Assembly: GCF_018614615.1 (NCBI RefSeq) | Contig: NZ_JAGGOK010000002.1 | Coordinates: forward strand, 66,751-130,750 | Source of the DNA: Streptomyces sp. ISL-100 | Lineage (GTDB): Bacteria; Actinomycetota; Actinomycetes; Streptomycetales; Streptomycetaceae | Length of the DNA stretch: 64,000 nucleotides | Direction of reading: 5' to 3' | Shown: positions 16,891 to 28,538 of the stretch, piece by piece | How positions within the stretch are numbered: position 1 is the first letter of the stretch | How the letters are laid out: each line of letters starts with the position of its first letter | Program-made: the position numbers and the translations under genes | Notes under the pieces: model-generated | What the model was told of the DNA's origin: nothing | What the model saw: the letters and a program-made list of their open reading frames with translations, nothing else | Databases searched by the model: none

Positions 16891-16969
16891 GCCCGCACCA
16901 TAGCGATGCCAATAGAAGCCCCGCCAAGTCCAATCCGGAATGAGTGGACTGTTCTGGCGACCGCTGCGG

Positions 16970-17386
16970 TCAGTCCGTGGAAAGAGCTTCGAGAAGGTCA
17001 CCCACCTGCGGGTCGGGCAGGGCCCGGGCGACATCGGCCAGGGCCACGATGCCGACGAGGTCGTGACCGTCGATGACGGGCAGTCGGCGGACCTTGTGCG
17101 AGGTCATCGTGCGCAGGATCTCGCCGGCGTCGTCGTCGGCGCCGATCGTCACCGCCTCGCCCTGCGCGAGTTCGCCCGCATTCGTCTTTGCGGGGTCCTT
17201 GCCGGCGCCCAGAACCTTCACGACGATGTCCCGGTCGGTCAGCATGCCCTTGAGCTTGTTGTCGGTCCCGCAGATCGGCAGCGCGCCGACGCCCAGCTCC
17301 GTCATCTTCCGGGCCGCGACCAGCACCGTCTCGTCCGCTCCGATGCACTCGGTGCCGGGGGTCATGATCTCTCTGGCAGTTGTCAC
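16970..17386 (-). CDS. CBS-domain pair protein
   Basis: 138-aa protein made of two CBS motifs (TAREIMTPGTECIG...GMLTDRDIVVKVL and ELAQGEAVTIG...LVGIVALADVARALP), forming a Bateman module that usually senses adenosine ligands. The GTG at 17386 (VTTAREIM) matches the usual start; an ATG at 17401 is possible. It is divergent from the LLM oxidoreductase with a 290-bp intergenic region holding no evident gene. Confidence 0.85.
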   Translation of the reverse strand: MTTAREIMTPGTECIGADETVLVAARKMTELGVGALPICGTDNKLKGMLTDRDIVVKVLGAGKDPAKTNAGELAQGEAVTIGADDDAGEILRTMTSHKVRRLPVIDGHDLVGIVALADVARALPDPQVGDLLEALSTD

Positions 17387-17676
17387 GTGTCGTCTTCCCA
17401 TCCTCGTGGCGAAGGGAGCCGCCCGGGGCTTCGCCACCCCGGACCGGCTCCCTCACACTTCCTACGCCCGCCCCCGGACAGCGGCCAACACGCCACGACG
17501 TCACCGGACCGGCGTCATCCGATTGCCCGGCTCCACCCTGCCGCCGGTCACCGGGCCGCACACCGGGGCCGACCGGGTGAAAGGCGAAGCACGCCCCTGA
17601 AAGAAGGGGTACCTCTGCGCGCACGAACGGTTGGGTGCGGAAGGGAACACCAGGGAACACCAGGAAAGAGGAGCAC

Positions 17677-18657
17677 ATGCAGATCGGCTACAAGCTTGCC
17701 GCCGAGGCGTTCGGCCCGGCGGAACTGGTGCGGCAGGCGGTTCTGGCGGAGCAGGCGGGCTTCGATTTCGTCGAGATCAGCGACCATTACCACCCCTGGC
17801 TCAACAACCAGGGCCATTCGCCGTTCGCCTGGACCGTCCTGGGCAGCATCGCGGCGAAGACCTCACGGATCGGCCTGGCCACCGGCGTGACGTGCCCGAC
17901 GGTGCGCTACCACCCGGCGATCGTCGCCCAGGCCGCGGCGACCCTGGCCCTGGTGTCGGACGGCCGCTTCGTCCTCGGTATCGGCTCCGGGGAGCGGCTC
18001 AACGAGCACGTCGTCGGCCTGGGCTTCCCGGACACCGTAAGCACCCGGCACGAGATGCTCAGGGAGGCCCTGGAGATCATCCGACTGCTGTGGCGCGGCG
18101 GTTACCAGTCGTACGACGGCAAGCACCTGCGGCTCAAGGACGCCCGGGTGTTCGATCTTCCGGAGGAACTGCCGCTGATCGCGGTGGCCGCGAGCGGCCC
18201 GGCCTCCACGCGGATCGCCGCGGAGCTCGGGGACGCTCTGTTCGCCACCGAGGACAAGCCGGAGATCGTCCAGCAGTACCGCGACGCGGGCGGCAGCGGC
18301 CCGCTCTACGTGGAGGTGCCGATGGCCTGGGCGCCCGACGAGCACACCGCCGCGAAGGCCGCGCTGGAGACGTCTCGCTGGGCGGTGACCGGATGGAAAG
18401 TCATGAGCGAGCTGCCGAACCCGGTCAACTTCGACGCGGCGACCACGACCGTGCGCGAGGAAGACATCCTCGAAAAGTTCGCCTGCGGCACAGATCCCGC
18501 CCGGTACGTCCAGGTCGCGCAGCAGTTCGTCGACGCGGGCTTCGACCGGCTGGTCATGCAGAACGCCGGCCCCGATCCCGACGGCTTCATCGACTTCTAC
18601 CAGCGGGAACTCGCCTCCCGTATCCCGCGGTTGAAGCCGGCCGGTGCCGGCGCCTGA
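17677..18657 (+). CDS. LLM-class F420-dependent oxidoreductase (F420-G6PDH-like)
   Basis: 326-aa TIM-barrel luciferase-like oxidoreductase, closest by eye to the F420-dependent glucose-6-phosphate dehydrogenase-type (TIGR03557) group. It has FDFVEISDHYHPW, ATGVTCPTVRYHPAIVAQAAATLA, and LGIGSGERLNEHVVG. It should use coenzyme F420; the substrate is not certain. The ATG at 17677 follows AGAGGAG closely. A GC-rich hairpin lies after the stop. Confidence 0.88.
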   Translation: MQIGYKLAAEAFGPAELVRQAVLAEQAGFDFVEISDHYHPWLNNQGHSPFAWTVLGSIAAKTSRIGLATGVTCPTVRYHPAIVAQAAATLALVSDGRFVLGIGSGERLNEHVVGLGFPDTVSTRHEMLREALEIIRLLWRGGYQSYDGKHLRLKDARVFDLPEELPLIAVAASGPASTRIAAELGDALFATEDKPEIVQQYRDAGGSGPLYVEVPMAWAPDEHTAAKAALETSRWAVTGWKVMSELPNPVNFDAATTTVREEDILEKFACGTDPARYVQVAQQFVDAGFDRLVMQNAGPDPDGFIDFYQRELASRIPRLKPAGAGA

Positions 18658-18674
18658 CTCCCCCGCAGACGGGA

Positions 18675-18709
18675 CCGCCCCGGCCCGCGTGGATGCGGGG
18701 CCGGGGCGG
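18675..18709. terminator. Bidirectional GC-rich hairpin
   Basis: Near-perfect 14-15 bp stem (18675-18689 with 18695-18709, one bulge) between the convergent F420-oxidoreductase and icd genes. Confidence 0.75.
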
Positions 18710-18740
18710 AACGTACGGCAAAACCGGACAGGTGCTGCCG

Positions 18741-21011
<2,271 letters not shown>

Positions 21012-21041
21012 CTAGACCGTACCTCCCCCGACAGGGGTCGG

Positions 21042-22682
21042 TCAGCCCGCCAGAGCCGCCGATACGACAGCCTTGGCCTCCTCCTGGACGCGGGCGAGGT
21101 GGTCCGGGCCGAGGAAGGACTCGGCGTACACCTTGTAGACGTCCTCCGTGCCTGACGGGCGGGCGGCGAACCAGGCGCTCTCGGTGGTCACCTTGATGCC
21201 GCCGATGGGAGCGCCGTTGCCGGGGGCCTCGGTCAGTACGGCGGTGATCGGCTCCCCGGCCAGCGTGTCCGCTGTGACCTGCTCGGGCGAGAGGCGTGCC
21301 AGTACCGCCTTCTCCTCCCGGTTCGCCGGGGCGTCGATGCGCGCGTAGGCGGGCTCGCCGAAGCGGGCGGTGAGCACCGCGTAGTGCTCGGAGGGCGACT
21401 TTCCGGTGACCGCGAGGATCTCGGAGGCGAGCAGCGCCAGGATGATGCCGTCCTTGTCGGTGGTCCACACCGAACCGTCGCGGCGCAGGAAGGAGGCCCC
21501 GGCCGATTCCTCGCCGCCGAAGCCGAGTGATCCGTCGGACAGCCCGTCCACGAACCACTTGAAGCCCACGGGCACTTCGACCAGTTGGCGCCCGAGGCCG
21601 GCCGCGACGCGGTCGATCATCCCGGACGATACGAGTGTCTTGCCGACTCCGGCGTCGGCGGGCCACTGGTCGCGGTGGGCGTAGAGGTAGCCGATGGCGG
21701 TGGCGAGGTAGTGGTTGGGGTTCATCAGGCCGGCGTCGGGGGTGACGATGCCGTGCCGGTCGGCGTCGGCGTCGTTGCCCGTCGCGATCTGGAAGCGGCT
21801 CCGCCCCTCGATCAGCGAGGCCATCGCGTACGGCGACGAGCAGTCCATCCGGATCTTGCCGTCCCAGTCCAGCGTCATGAAGCGCCAGGTGGGGTCGGTC
21901 CGCGGATTGACGACGGTCAGGTCGAGACGGTGCTGCTCGGCGATGCGGCCCCAGTACGCGACGGACGCCCCGCCCAGCGGATCGGCGCCGATGCGCACGC
22001 CTGCGGCGCGGACCGCGTCCAGGTCGAGGACGGACGGCAGGTCGGCGACGTAGCTGTTCAGGAAGTCGTACCGTCCGGTGGTGGGTGCGGCGAGGGCCCG
22101 GGTGTAGGTCAGGCGCCGTACGTCCTTCATACCGTTCGCGATGATCTCGTTGGCGCGGTCCTGGATCCAGCCGGTCGCCTGCGAACCGGCGGGGCCGCCG
22201 CTGGGGGGGTTGTACTTGAAGCCGCCGTCGGCGGGCGGGTTGTGCGACGGGGTGACGACCACACCGTCGGCGAGACCCGAGGTCCGGCCACGGTTGTGGA
22301 CCAGGATGGCGTGCGACACCGCCGGGGTGGGGGTGTAGCCGTCGGTCGTGTCGATGAGCACCGTCACGTCGTTGGCGGCGAAGACCTCGACCGCCGTCAC
22401 CCGGGCCGGCTCGGACAGCGCGTGGGTGTCGGCGCCGAGGAAGAGCGGCCCGTCGATGCCCTGTTGGCTCCGGTACTCGCAGATCGCCTGGCTGGTCGCG
22501 GCGATGTGGTCCTCGTTGAAGGCGGTGGCCAGGGACGATCCCCGGTGCCCGGACGTTCCGAACGCGACGCGCTGACCCGGCTCCCGCACATCGGGGTGCA
22601 GGGCGTAGTACGCGGTCACCAGCCGGGCCACATCGGTCAGATCTTCCGGTGCGGCCTGCTGTCCCGCTCGCTCGTGCGCCAT
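21042..22682 (-). CDS. pgm: Phosphoglucomutase (alpha-D-glucose-phosphate-specific)
   Basis: 546-aa phosphohexomutase interconverting glucose 1- and 6-phosphate. It has the FGTSGHRG N-terminal motif, the catalytic phosphoserine loop [13 protein letters not shown], a metal loop in [10 protein letters not shown], the sugar-binding GGEESAGA and the phosphate-binding [10 protein letters not shown]. The ATG at 22682 follows CTGGAGGAGTG. A hexanucleotide repeat array lies 22 bp upstream of the start codon. It provides glucose 1-phosphate for NDP-sugars and glycogen. Confidence 0.96.
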   Translation of the reverse strand: MAHERAGQQAAPEDLTDVARLVTAYYALHPDVREPGQRVAFGTSGHRGSSLATAFNEDHIAATSQAICEYRSQQGIDGPLFLGADTHALSEPARVTAVEVFAANDVTVLIDTTDGYTPTPAVSHAILVHNRGRTSGLADGVVVTPSHNPPADGGFKYNPPSGGPAGSQATGWIQDRANEIIANGMKDVRRLTYTRALAAPTTGRYDFLNSYVADLPSVLDLDAVRAAGVRIGADPLGGASVAYWGRIAEQHRLDLTVVNPRTDPTWRFMTLDWDGKIRMDCSSPYAMASLIEGRSRFQIATGNDADADRHGIVTPDAGLMNPNHYLATAIGYLYAHRDQWPADAGVGKTLVSSGMIDRVAAGLGRQLVEVPVGFKWFVDGLSDGSLGFGGEESAGASFLRRDGSVWTTDKDGIILALLASEILAVTGKSPSEHYAVLTARFGEPAYARIDAPANREEKAVLARLSPEQVTADTLAGEPITAVLTEAPGNGAPIGGIKVTTESAWFAARPSGTEDVYKVYAESFLGPDHLARVQEEAKAVVSAALAG

Positions 22683-22704
22683 CTGCCCACTCCTCCAGAT
22701 CGTT

Positions 22705-22776
22705 GGTGCCGGTGCCGGTTCCGGTGCCGGTTCCGGTTCCGGTGCCGGTTCCGGTTCCGGTGCCGGTTCCGGTTCC
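22705..22776. repeat. Hexanucleotide tandem array (12 units), 5' of pgm
   Basis: Twelve uninterrupted 6-bp units of GGTGCC (A) and GGTTCC (B) in the order A A B A B B A B B A B B, showing a higher-order 18-bp (ABB) period. On the minus strand it lies between the upstream glycosyltransferase stop and the pgm start, so it should be in the pgm leader. Confidence 0.9.
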
Positions 22777-22816
22777 GACGTCGACGTCGGTCACCAGTGG
22801 GTACCACACGGACCTT

Positions 22817-24028
22817 TCATTGTGGGGCCGTGTGGTGATTGACCAGGCTTTCCAAGTCATCCACCGCTGTTTCGACGGTCGGCAGGGCCAGGCAGGCCAG
22901 CCGGGCCTGCTTCACTCGCCGCAGTACGGAGCCGTCGTCGAGCAGCCGGCGGCACGTCGACGCGATGCCGGACGGTGTGGGGTCGGTGACCACGCTGCCG
23001 AGGCCCAGCTCGGTGACGCGCCGCGCGTTCATCGGCTGGTCCGCCGTCTGGGGCAGTACCGCCATGGGAGTTGCGGTGGTGATCGAGTCCCACACGCTGG
23101 TGTAGCCGCCGTGGGTGAGGAAGAGGTCGGCCGCTGCCAGCAGCAGCGGCTGCGGTACGGAGTCGACGACATGCACATGGGGGGCGGGATCGAGACCGGC
23201 GACGGTCACTCCGCTGGTCGACACCACCGCGGTGCAGTCGACCCGTGACAGTCCCTCGATCATGGACCGCAGGACCGTCGCCGGATCCGGCTGCCCCGGC
23301 AGCGGCGGATGCCCGTCCGGCGAGGGCGGGAAGAGCGGCAGAGCGCAGCCGATACCGGCGTACACCAGTGGCCGGTCGGTGGGGAGGCCGACCACCCAGC
23401 TGGGGAGTTTCGCGCGGGGGTCGGCGACCGCCGGCCGGCGGTACGCGTGCGCGGGCGGGAGGTGTGGAGCGAAGGTCCAGGAGGGCGGAAGATCGTCCAG
23501 GTGCCCGTGGGGTGTCAGGGACATCGGATCGTCCTGCTCGGGCAGGCCGACGGTGGAGCGCCGGCGATTGAGATGCGGCAGCAGAGCCGTGGGGTCGGTG
23601 AAGCCCTTCGCGCCGGAGGGCATCGCCACCTGGGGGATTCCCAGTTTCTCGGCCACGAGGCAGGCACTGACGTCCATCGCGTCACGCAGCAGCAGATCCG
23701 GCTTGAAGTCGTGGGCCACCGCGTCCAGCGCGTTGAACTGATCCGCCATGTGCGGCCCCGCCAGTGCGAGCGCCGCCGATCCGCGGGACGCGGTACCGGT
23801 CTGCAGGTGCTTGACAGCATCACGGATTTCCTGACCGGCCGTCATCGCGTCACCGAACAGGCTCGGCAGACATGCCGTCGCGGGAACGCCCTGGTCCAGG
23901 TAGAAGCCGAGCAGGTACTCCTCGGTGGCGATGTGCACTTCATGACCCGCGCCGGACAGCAGGCGCGCGAAGCGGAGCGCCTCGCGCGTGTGGGATGGGG
24001 AGAGAACCGAAGTACACAGGACGCGCAT
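22817..24028 (-). CDS. GT1 (UGT/MGT-type) glycosyltransferase
   Basis: 403-aa GT-B enzyme of the macrolide/antibiotic glycosyltransferase type. The N-terminus MRVLCTSVLSPSHTREALRFARLL binds acceptor. The C-terminal donor signature reads VDSVPQPLLLAAADLFLTHGGYTSVWDSI, with the diagnostic HGG near residue 320, followed by QTADQPMNARRV. It may glycosylate a small natural product. The start is taken at 24028; an ATG at 24043 adds five residues and neither ribosome site is strong. Confidence 0.85.
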   Translation of the reverse strand: MRVLCTSVLSPSHTREALRFARLLSGAGHEVHIATEEYLLGFYLDQGVPATACLPSLFGDAMTAGQEIRDAVKHLQTGTASRGSAALALAGPHMADQFNALDAVAHDFKPDLLLRDAMDVSACLVAEKLGIPQVAMPSGAKGFTDPTALLPHLNRRRSTVGLPEQDDPMSLTPHGHLDDLPPSWTFAPHLPPAHAYRRPAVADPRAKLPSWVVGLPTDRPLVYAGIGCALPLFPPSPDGHPPLPGQPDPATVLRSMIEGLSRVDCTAVVSTSGVTVAGLDPAPHVHVVDSVPQPLLLAAADLFLTHGGYTSVWDSITTATPMAVLPQTADQPMNARRVTELGLGSVVTDPTPSGIASTCRRLLDDGSVLRRVKQARLACLALPTVETAVDDLESLVNHHTAPQ

Positions 24029-24123
24029 GCCAGAGATCACCATTCGCCCGCTCGACAGCATTTTCCCGCTCGAATCATCCCCTTGAGCGGGCCGCGCGGA
24101 CGCGGTGACGCACCGATCAATGT

Positions 24124-24637
24124 GATCAACGGCTTGACGGGGTGCTGCTGGTGTCCCTGCACGGCGACGACCCGCTCCCCGACATGCTCGCCGAGCTGGA
24201 ACTGCCGACCGCCCTCGGTGGCCGGCGCCCCAGCGACGAGTCGGTGTCGTACGTCGACTCCGACAACGTCGGCGGGGCCCGGTCGGCGGTCCGCCACCTG
24301 GTGGACGCGGGGCGGCGGGCCATCGCTGGGCGACTTCATCGAGGAGAGCGGTCGCCGGGCGATGGCCGAGCTCCTGGAGCGCCATCCGGAGCTGGACGCG
24401 GTGTTCGCCGCGTCGGACATCATGGCCGCGGGCGCAGTGCACACCCTGCGCGCGGCAGGTCGGCGGGTGTCGGAGGACGTGGCCGTCGTGGGGTTCGACG
24501 ACTCCCCTCTCGCGCAGCACACCGATCCGCAACTCACCACCGTCCGCCAGCCGGTGGAGGAGATGGGCCGCGCCATGGCACGCGTACTCCTGGAGGACAT
24601 CCTGCGTACGAAGCTGGTGGTGCGCGCCTCGGCCTGA
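24124..24637 (+). pseudogene. LacI family regulator remnant
   Basis: Decayed LacI/GalR repressor. The DNA-binding N-terminus is absent. The ligand domain starts in frame at about 24124 (RLDGVLLVSLHGDDPLPDML) and continues to GGARSAVRHLVDAGRRAIA near 24325. The reading then jumps frame to GDFIEESGRRAMAELLERHPELDAVFAASDIMAAG to the stop at 24637. About 50 residues normally found between these blocks are missing, so there is an internal deletion as well as a 5' truncation. It precedes a CebR-regulated cellulase gene. Confidence 0.85.
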
Positions 24638-24761
24638 CGTGCTTCGCATTTACCGCGGCTGAGCAGTGCGGCGACCGCCGCGCCCTATGCCCAATTCCCT
24701 TGCGCGTCACGGCACTTGCCAGCACCTCGGGAGGTCCCTACAGTCCTGCCCGAAGCACTAG

Positions 24762-24775
24762 TGGGAGCGCTCCCA
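24762..24775. promoter_or_regulatory. CebR operator 1
   Basis: Perfect palindrome TGGGAGCGCTCCCA, identical to the known CebR box of Streptomyces cellulase and cellobiose genes, upstream of the celB-type gene. Confidence 0.92.
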
Positions 24776-24787
24776 CAGAGCTCTTGG

Positions 24788-24801
24788 TGGGAGCGCTCCC
24801 A
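24788..24801. promoter_or_regulatory. CebR operator 2
   Basis: Second perfect TGGGAGCGCTCCCA copy, 26 bp centre to centre from the first (about 2.5 helical turns) and 34 bp before the celB start codon. Confidence 0.92.
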
Positions 24802-24835
24802 TCCCACCCGCGACGCTTCTCACCGAAGGAGCCAC

Positions 24836-25966
24836 ATGAGACCGCTACCGCGCTGTGTCCGGTCCGTCCGCACGGCCCTCCTGACGATGCTGGTGGCCTT
24901 GGCGTCACTGGCCGCTCTCGTGACGACGGCAGGGCCCGCACAGGCCGACACCCTGATATGCGATCAGTTCGGTTCCACCACCATCCAGGGCCGCTACGTC
25001 GTCCAGAACAACCGCTGGGGCACCGGCGCCGCACAGTGCGTCAACGCGACCACGACCGGCTTCGAACTCACGCGCGCCGACGGCGGCGTACCGACCAACG
25101 GGGCGCCCAAGTCGTACCCCTCCGTCTACAACGGCTGCCACTACACGAACTGCTCCCCCGGCACCAACCTGCCGATGCGGGTCGACTCGATCAGCAGCGC
25201 GCCGAGCAGCATCTCCTACGGGTACGTCGCCAACGCGGTCTACAACGCGTCGTACGACATCTGGCTCGACCCGGCGCCCAAGACAGACGGCGTGAGCGAG
25301 ACCGAGATCATGATCTGGTTCAACCGGGTCGGCCCCATCAACCCGATCGGTTCCAGGACCGGCACGGCGACGGTCGCCGGCCGTACCTGGGAGGTCTGGA
25401 GCGGCAACAACGGCCTCAATGACGTGATTTCCTTTGTCGCGCCTTCGGCGATCGCGAGCTGGAACTTCGACGTCATGGACTTCGTCGACCAGGCCGTGGC
25501 CCGTGGGCTGGCACAGGAGTCGTGGTACGTCACCAGCGTGCAGGCCGGGTTCGAGCCCTGGGAGAGCGGGGCCGGCCTGAAGGTCGAGTCCTTCTCCTCC
25601 ACGGTGAACGGCGGCGGTGGCGGCGGTCCGGGCGACCCCGGAACCCCGGCCGCCTGCCGGGTCACGTACGCCACCAACTCCTGGCCGGGTGGCTTCACCG
25701 CCAATGTGACCGTCGCCAACACGAGCGCGACACCGGTCAACGGCTGGAAGGTGGCCTTCGGCCTCCCTGCCGGCCAGAACGTCACCCACGCATGGAACGC
25801 CGTCATCGCCCCGTCCTCCGGGACGGTGACGGCGACGAACACTTCCTCCAACGCCCAGATCGCGGCCAACGGCAGCCAGCCCTTCGGCTTCCAGGGCACG
25901 TACACGGGAACCTTCACCAAGCCGACGCAGTTCAGCCTCAACGGAACCGCGTGCGCGGTGGCCTAG
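24836..25966 (+). CDS. celB: Secreted endoglucanase, GH12 + CBM2
   Basis: 376-aa extracellular endo-beta-1,4-glucanase. A signal peptide (about 1-37, basic start, hydrophobic core, cut after AQA) precedes a GH12 domain (38-258). The probable nucleophile is Glu157 in ETEIMIW and the acid/base is Glu240 in QAGFEPW. These map to mature positions 120 and 203, as in Streptomyces lividans CelB. A Gly-rich linker (259-272) leads to a family-2 cellulose-binding module from Cys273 to the end. The ATG at 24836 follows GAAGGA. Two CebR boxes upstream imply cellobiose-responsive derepression. Confidence 0.94.
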   Translation: MRPLPRCVRSVRTALLTMLVALASLAALVTTAGPAQADTLICDQFGSTTIQGRYVVQNNRWGTGAAQCVNATTTGFELTRADGGVPTNGAPKSYPSVYNGCHYTNCSPGTNLPMRVDSISSAPSSISYGYVANAVYNASYDIWLDPAPKTDGVSETEIMIWFNRVGPINPIGSRTGTATVAGRTWEVWSGNNGLNDVISFVAPSAIASWNFDVMDFVDQAVARGLAQESWYVTSVQAGFEPWESGAGLKVESFSSTVNGGGGGGPGDPGTPAACRVTYATNSWPGGFTANVTVANTSATPVNGWKVAFGLPAGQNVTHAWNAVIAPSSGTVTATNTSSNAQIAANGSQPFGFQGTYTGTFTKPTQFSLNGTACAVA

Positions 25967-25980
25967 AAGCCCGGAAATGG

Positions 25981-26024
25981 GCCTGTCCCCGCCCGGCCGG
26001 TACGGCGGCCGGGCGGGGACAGGC
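25981..26024 (+). terminator. Strong hairpin terminator after celB
   Basis: Perfect 19-bp stem (25981-25999 with 26006-26024) and a 6-nt loop, 14 bp after the celB stop. Confidence 0.9.
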
Positions 26025-26182
26025 GTCAGCGGTCAGGGAGCGGCGCGCGCTCGCCGGTCAGGCCGGTCGGAGTAGTAATGGACATGACAACCATCCTTGC
26101 CTGCACGAAGAGCCTGCCGGATTCGAGCACTGAGCTTTGGGGAACCCAGATGTGACCAAATCCGATCAACAAGGAGGCCGCA

Positions 26183-27073
26183 ATGAGCGAAGAGAGCCGC
26201 GAGGTGGAAAACCCCGTCACGAAGCATCCCCAGCCGGAGCTCCCGGATCAGGAACAGGAGCATCCCGGCTGGACGGGCCCGATGGATCCTCCGCCCGATC
26301 ACGGCGAGGAGTCCTATCGGGGAAGCGGGCTTTTGAAGGGCCTCGCGGCAGTGGTGACCGGCGGGGACTCCGGGATCGGCCGGGCGGTGTGCCTGGCCTT
26401 CGCGCGTGAGGGTGCCGATGTTCTGCTCACTCATCTTCCGGAGGAGGAGAAAGAGGCCGCCGAGACCTCCCGCCTCGTCGAGGAGGCGGGCCGCAGGGCT
26501 GTCGCGGTGAGCTGCGACATCCGCGACGAGGACCAGTGCCGTGCGCTCATTGATCGCGCGGTCACCGAATTCGGCCACATCAACATTCTGGTGAACAACG
26601 CCGCCTATCAAATGTCCCAGCCGGACGGCATCGGTGCCATCACGACCGATCAATTCGACCGGGTCATGAAGACCAACCTCTACGGCATGTTCTGGCTGTC
26701 GAAGATGGCCCTCCCCCACATCCCCGAGGGCGGCTCCATCATCAACTCGTCCTCCGTCCAGGCGTACAAGCCCAGCCCTCATCTGCTCGACTACGCCATG
26801 ACGAAGTCGGCCATCGTCGCCTTCACTCAGGGGCTGGCGCAAATGGTGGCGTCCAGGGGAATCCGCGTCAACGCTGTCGCGCCCGGCCCGGTATGGACGC
26901 CGCTGATTCCGGCGACCATGCCGGACACCACGAAGTTCGGAAAGCAGGCGCCTTTGGGCCGCCCCGCACAGCCTGCCGAAATGGCCCCGGCCTATGCATT
27001 CCTCGCTTCTGGGCAGGCGAGCTACATCACGGCTGAGATTGTCAACGCCACTGGGGGCACACCTCTGCCGTAA
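26183..27073 (+). CDS. SDR family oxidoreductase (YghA/GsiB-stress type)
   Basis: 296-aa short-chain dehydrogenase with a polar N-terminal extension of about 50 residues typical of the YghA/YhdF group. Cofactor motif VVTGGDSGIGRA near residues 57-68, NNAAYQ, catalytic Ser in NSSSVQAY and YAMTK (Tyr and Lys). NAD(P)-dependent; the substrate is unknown and general-stress roles are reported for relatives. An exceptionally strong ribosome site (AAGGAGG at 26171-26177) precedes the ATG at 26183. It converges on another SDR. Confidence 0.9.
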   Translation: MSEESREVENPVTKHPQPELPDQEQEHPGWTGPMDPPPDHGEESYRGSGLLKGLAAVVTGGDSGIGRAVCLAFAREGADVLLTHLPEEEKEAAETSRLVEEAGRRAVAVSCDIRDEDQCRALIDRAVTEFGHINILVNNAAYQMSQPDGIGAITTDQFDRVMKTNLYGMFWLSKMALPHIPEGGSIINSSSVQAYKPSPHLLDYAMTKSAIVAFTQGLAQMVASRGIRVNAVAPGPVWTPLIPATMPDTTKFGKQAPLGRPAQPAEMAPAYAFLASGQASYITAEIVNATGGTPLP

Positions 27074-27089
27074 AAGAGCACGGCGGCGC

Positions 27090-27887
27090 TCACTTCGGTT
27101 CGCCGGATCCAGGTTCTGCCATTTTCCGGTGGGCGGCTGCCTTGACGCTGTCGGGGACGACCTTGTTGACGAGCTCTTGCGCTTTTGTCTTCACGGAGCC
27201 CGCCACGATCTTCTTCCGGCCGGCCATCAGAGCCGCGAATCCCTGCCTCGCCACCTCTTCAGGGTCGTCCTTCTTCTGCCGCCCGACCTGGGTGTCCTCC
27301 ATGCCGGCGCGGTGGAAGAAGTGGGTCTCCGTCGGGCCGGGCATGACCGACGTGATCGTCACCGCGGTGTCTTTCAGTTCGTTCTGCAATGCCTGGGCGA
27401 ACGACTGGATGAAGGACTTAGAGGCGTTGTACACCGCCTGGAACGAGCCCGGCATCGTTGCGGCGATGGACGACGTGAACAGGATTCGGCCCTCGTCGCG
27501 AGCGACCATGTCCGGCAGCAGGCCCCTCGCCAGCCGCACGGTGGACGTGATGTTGAGGTCGATGACGCGCAGCTGGTCGGCGAGGTCCGTGTCGAGGAAG
27601 GCCCCGCCCTGTCCGACGCCGGCATTGAGTGCGGCGGCGGCAACCGGCCGCCCGGTCGCCGTGATGGCGCCGAGCAGTCGTTCCACGCCGTCCGGTGTGG
27701 CCAGATCGGCTTTCACGATGTGTACGTCGGCTCCATGGGCCCGCACTTCGTCCGCCGCAATGCCGAGGCCGGAATTCTCGGCGGCCAGCAGAAGGTCGAA
27801 TCCATTTTCAGCGAATTGCTTGGCCAGCTCGAAACCGATTCCGCTGGAGGCACCGGTGACGACGGCCAGAGGCCTGGTTCGGTTCAT
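27090..27887 (-). CDS. SDR family NAD(P)-dependent oxidoreductase
   Basis: 265-aa classical SDR: VVTGASSGIGFELAKQF, NAGVGQGGAF, TSSIAATMPGSFQAVYNASKSFIQSF (Ser, Tyr, Lys). A basic tail (KTKAQELVNKVVPDSVKAAAHRKM) is typical of a group annotated as short-chain dehydrogenases of unknown substrate. The start at 27887 lacks a clear ribosome site; the next start, at 27923, adds 12 residues. Only 16 bp separate its stop from that of the convergent SDR. Confidence 0.87.
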   Translation of the reverse strand: MNRTRPLAVVTGASSGIGFELAKQFAENGFDLLLAAENSGLGIAADEVRAHGADVHIVKADLATPDGVERLLGAITATGRPVAAAALNAGVGQGGAFLDTDLADQLRVIDLNITSTVRLARGLLPDMVARDEGRILFTSSIAATMPGSFQAVYNASKSFIQSFAQALQNELKDTAVTITSVMPGPTETHFFHRAGMEDTQVGRQKKDDPEEVARQGFAALMAGRKKIVAGSVKTKAQELVNKVVPDSVKAAAHRKMAEPGSGEPK

Positions 27888-28309
27888 GAGGGATGAATAC
27901 CCACACAAGGCCGCTTGTATCACTTTGTTCCGTTTTGCCCAATGCCCAGCACGGCCGGTCGGCGTGGAGCAACTCCCCTCACCGTGCGGTGGACTTGCGG
28001 AAATGGGCGCTCAACTGGCCGCAGAGGTAAAGAAGTTCCGGCGCCGTGCCCACGCACTCTCGACCAATGCCGCTCCAATAGCGCACGTTCCGCCCCACGA
28101 ATGACCAATGTGGGCGGTTTGCCTGAATGGTCGGCTGCTCGACATCGTCCGTGACAGGAGTCACGTCGGCAGAGAAATGCGGTAGTGCCAACACCTCAGT
28201 TCCCGTCAACAGAGGGAAAGTTGCGCCTGCCGCCCACGGACAGTGACAGAAGTTTCCACGTCCTGATACGCCATCTTCATTGCGACGTGGAATCCGGGGC
28301 TTGTTCTTC
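27888..28309. other. Intergenic region without convincing gene
   Basis: About 420 bp of lower-GC sequence upstream of the riboswitch. Short ORFs here are not supported by codon usage. A 9-bp inverted repeat (TTCCACGTC at 28254-28262, GACGTGGAA at 28284-28292) with a 21-nt spacer may be a regulatory or terminator stem. The promoter of the riboswitch transcript should lie here. Confidence 0.5.
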
Positions 28310-28522
28310 CCTGCCTGTCTCGCTTACCGTCACCGTCAATCCGGGTGGACCGCCGAATCCTGCCGCCGTCCGGAAACCGCACCCACTCACACTCACGTAC
28401 GGCAGGAGCGGGGGAACCAGGTAAGCCGCCGATCCGGAATCCGGAACGGCTTGGGGTGAAGTCGCATTGACCGTGCGACCGGGCATCTCCAGCCCGAACC
28501 CGACAGCTCACCTCGCAGGCGA
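28310..28522 (+). promoter_or_regulatory. ydaO/yuaA c-di-AMP riboswitch
   Basis: Leader of the LysM/SLT gene with the ydaO signatures: CCGAATCCTGCCG pairing with CGGCAGG, followed by GCGGGGGAACCAGGTAAGCCGCC, GGCTTGGGGTGAA, and the closing CCCGACAGCTCACCTCGCAGGCG. The closing GCAGG may pair with CCTGC near 28310. In actinobacteria this class sits before rpf and cell-wall hydrolase genes and turns expression off when c-di-AMP binds. Edges are approximate. Confidence 0.88.
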
Positions 28523-28538
28523 CGGAGAGGAATTCGTT

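Noticed and set aside
22705..22776. Possible CRISPR-like array
   Set aside because: Units are 6 bp with no spacers and there are no cas genes anywhere in the window.
27979..28209. 76-aa minus-strand ORF in the gap before the riboswitch
   Set aside because: No ribosome site, no family resemblance and codon use unlike neighbours.
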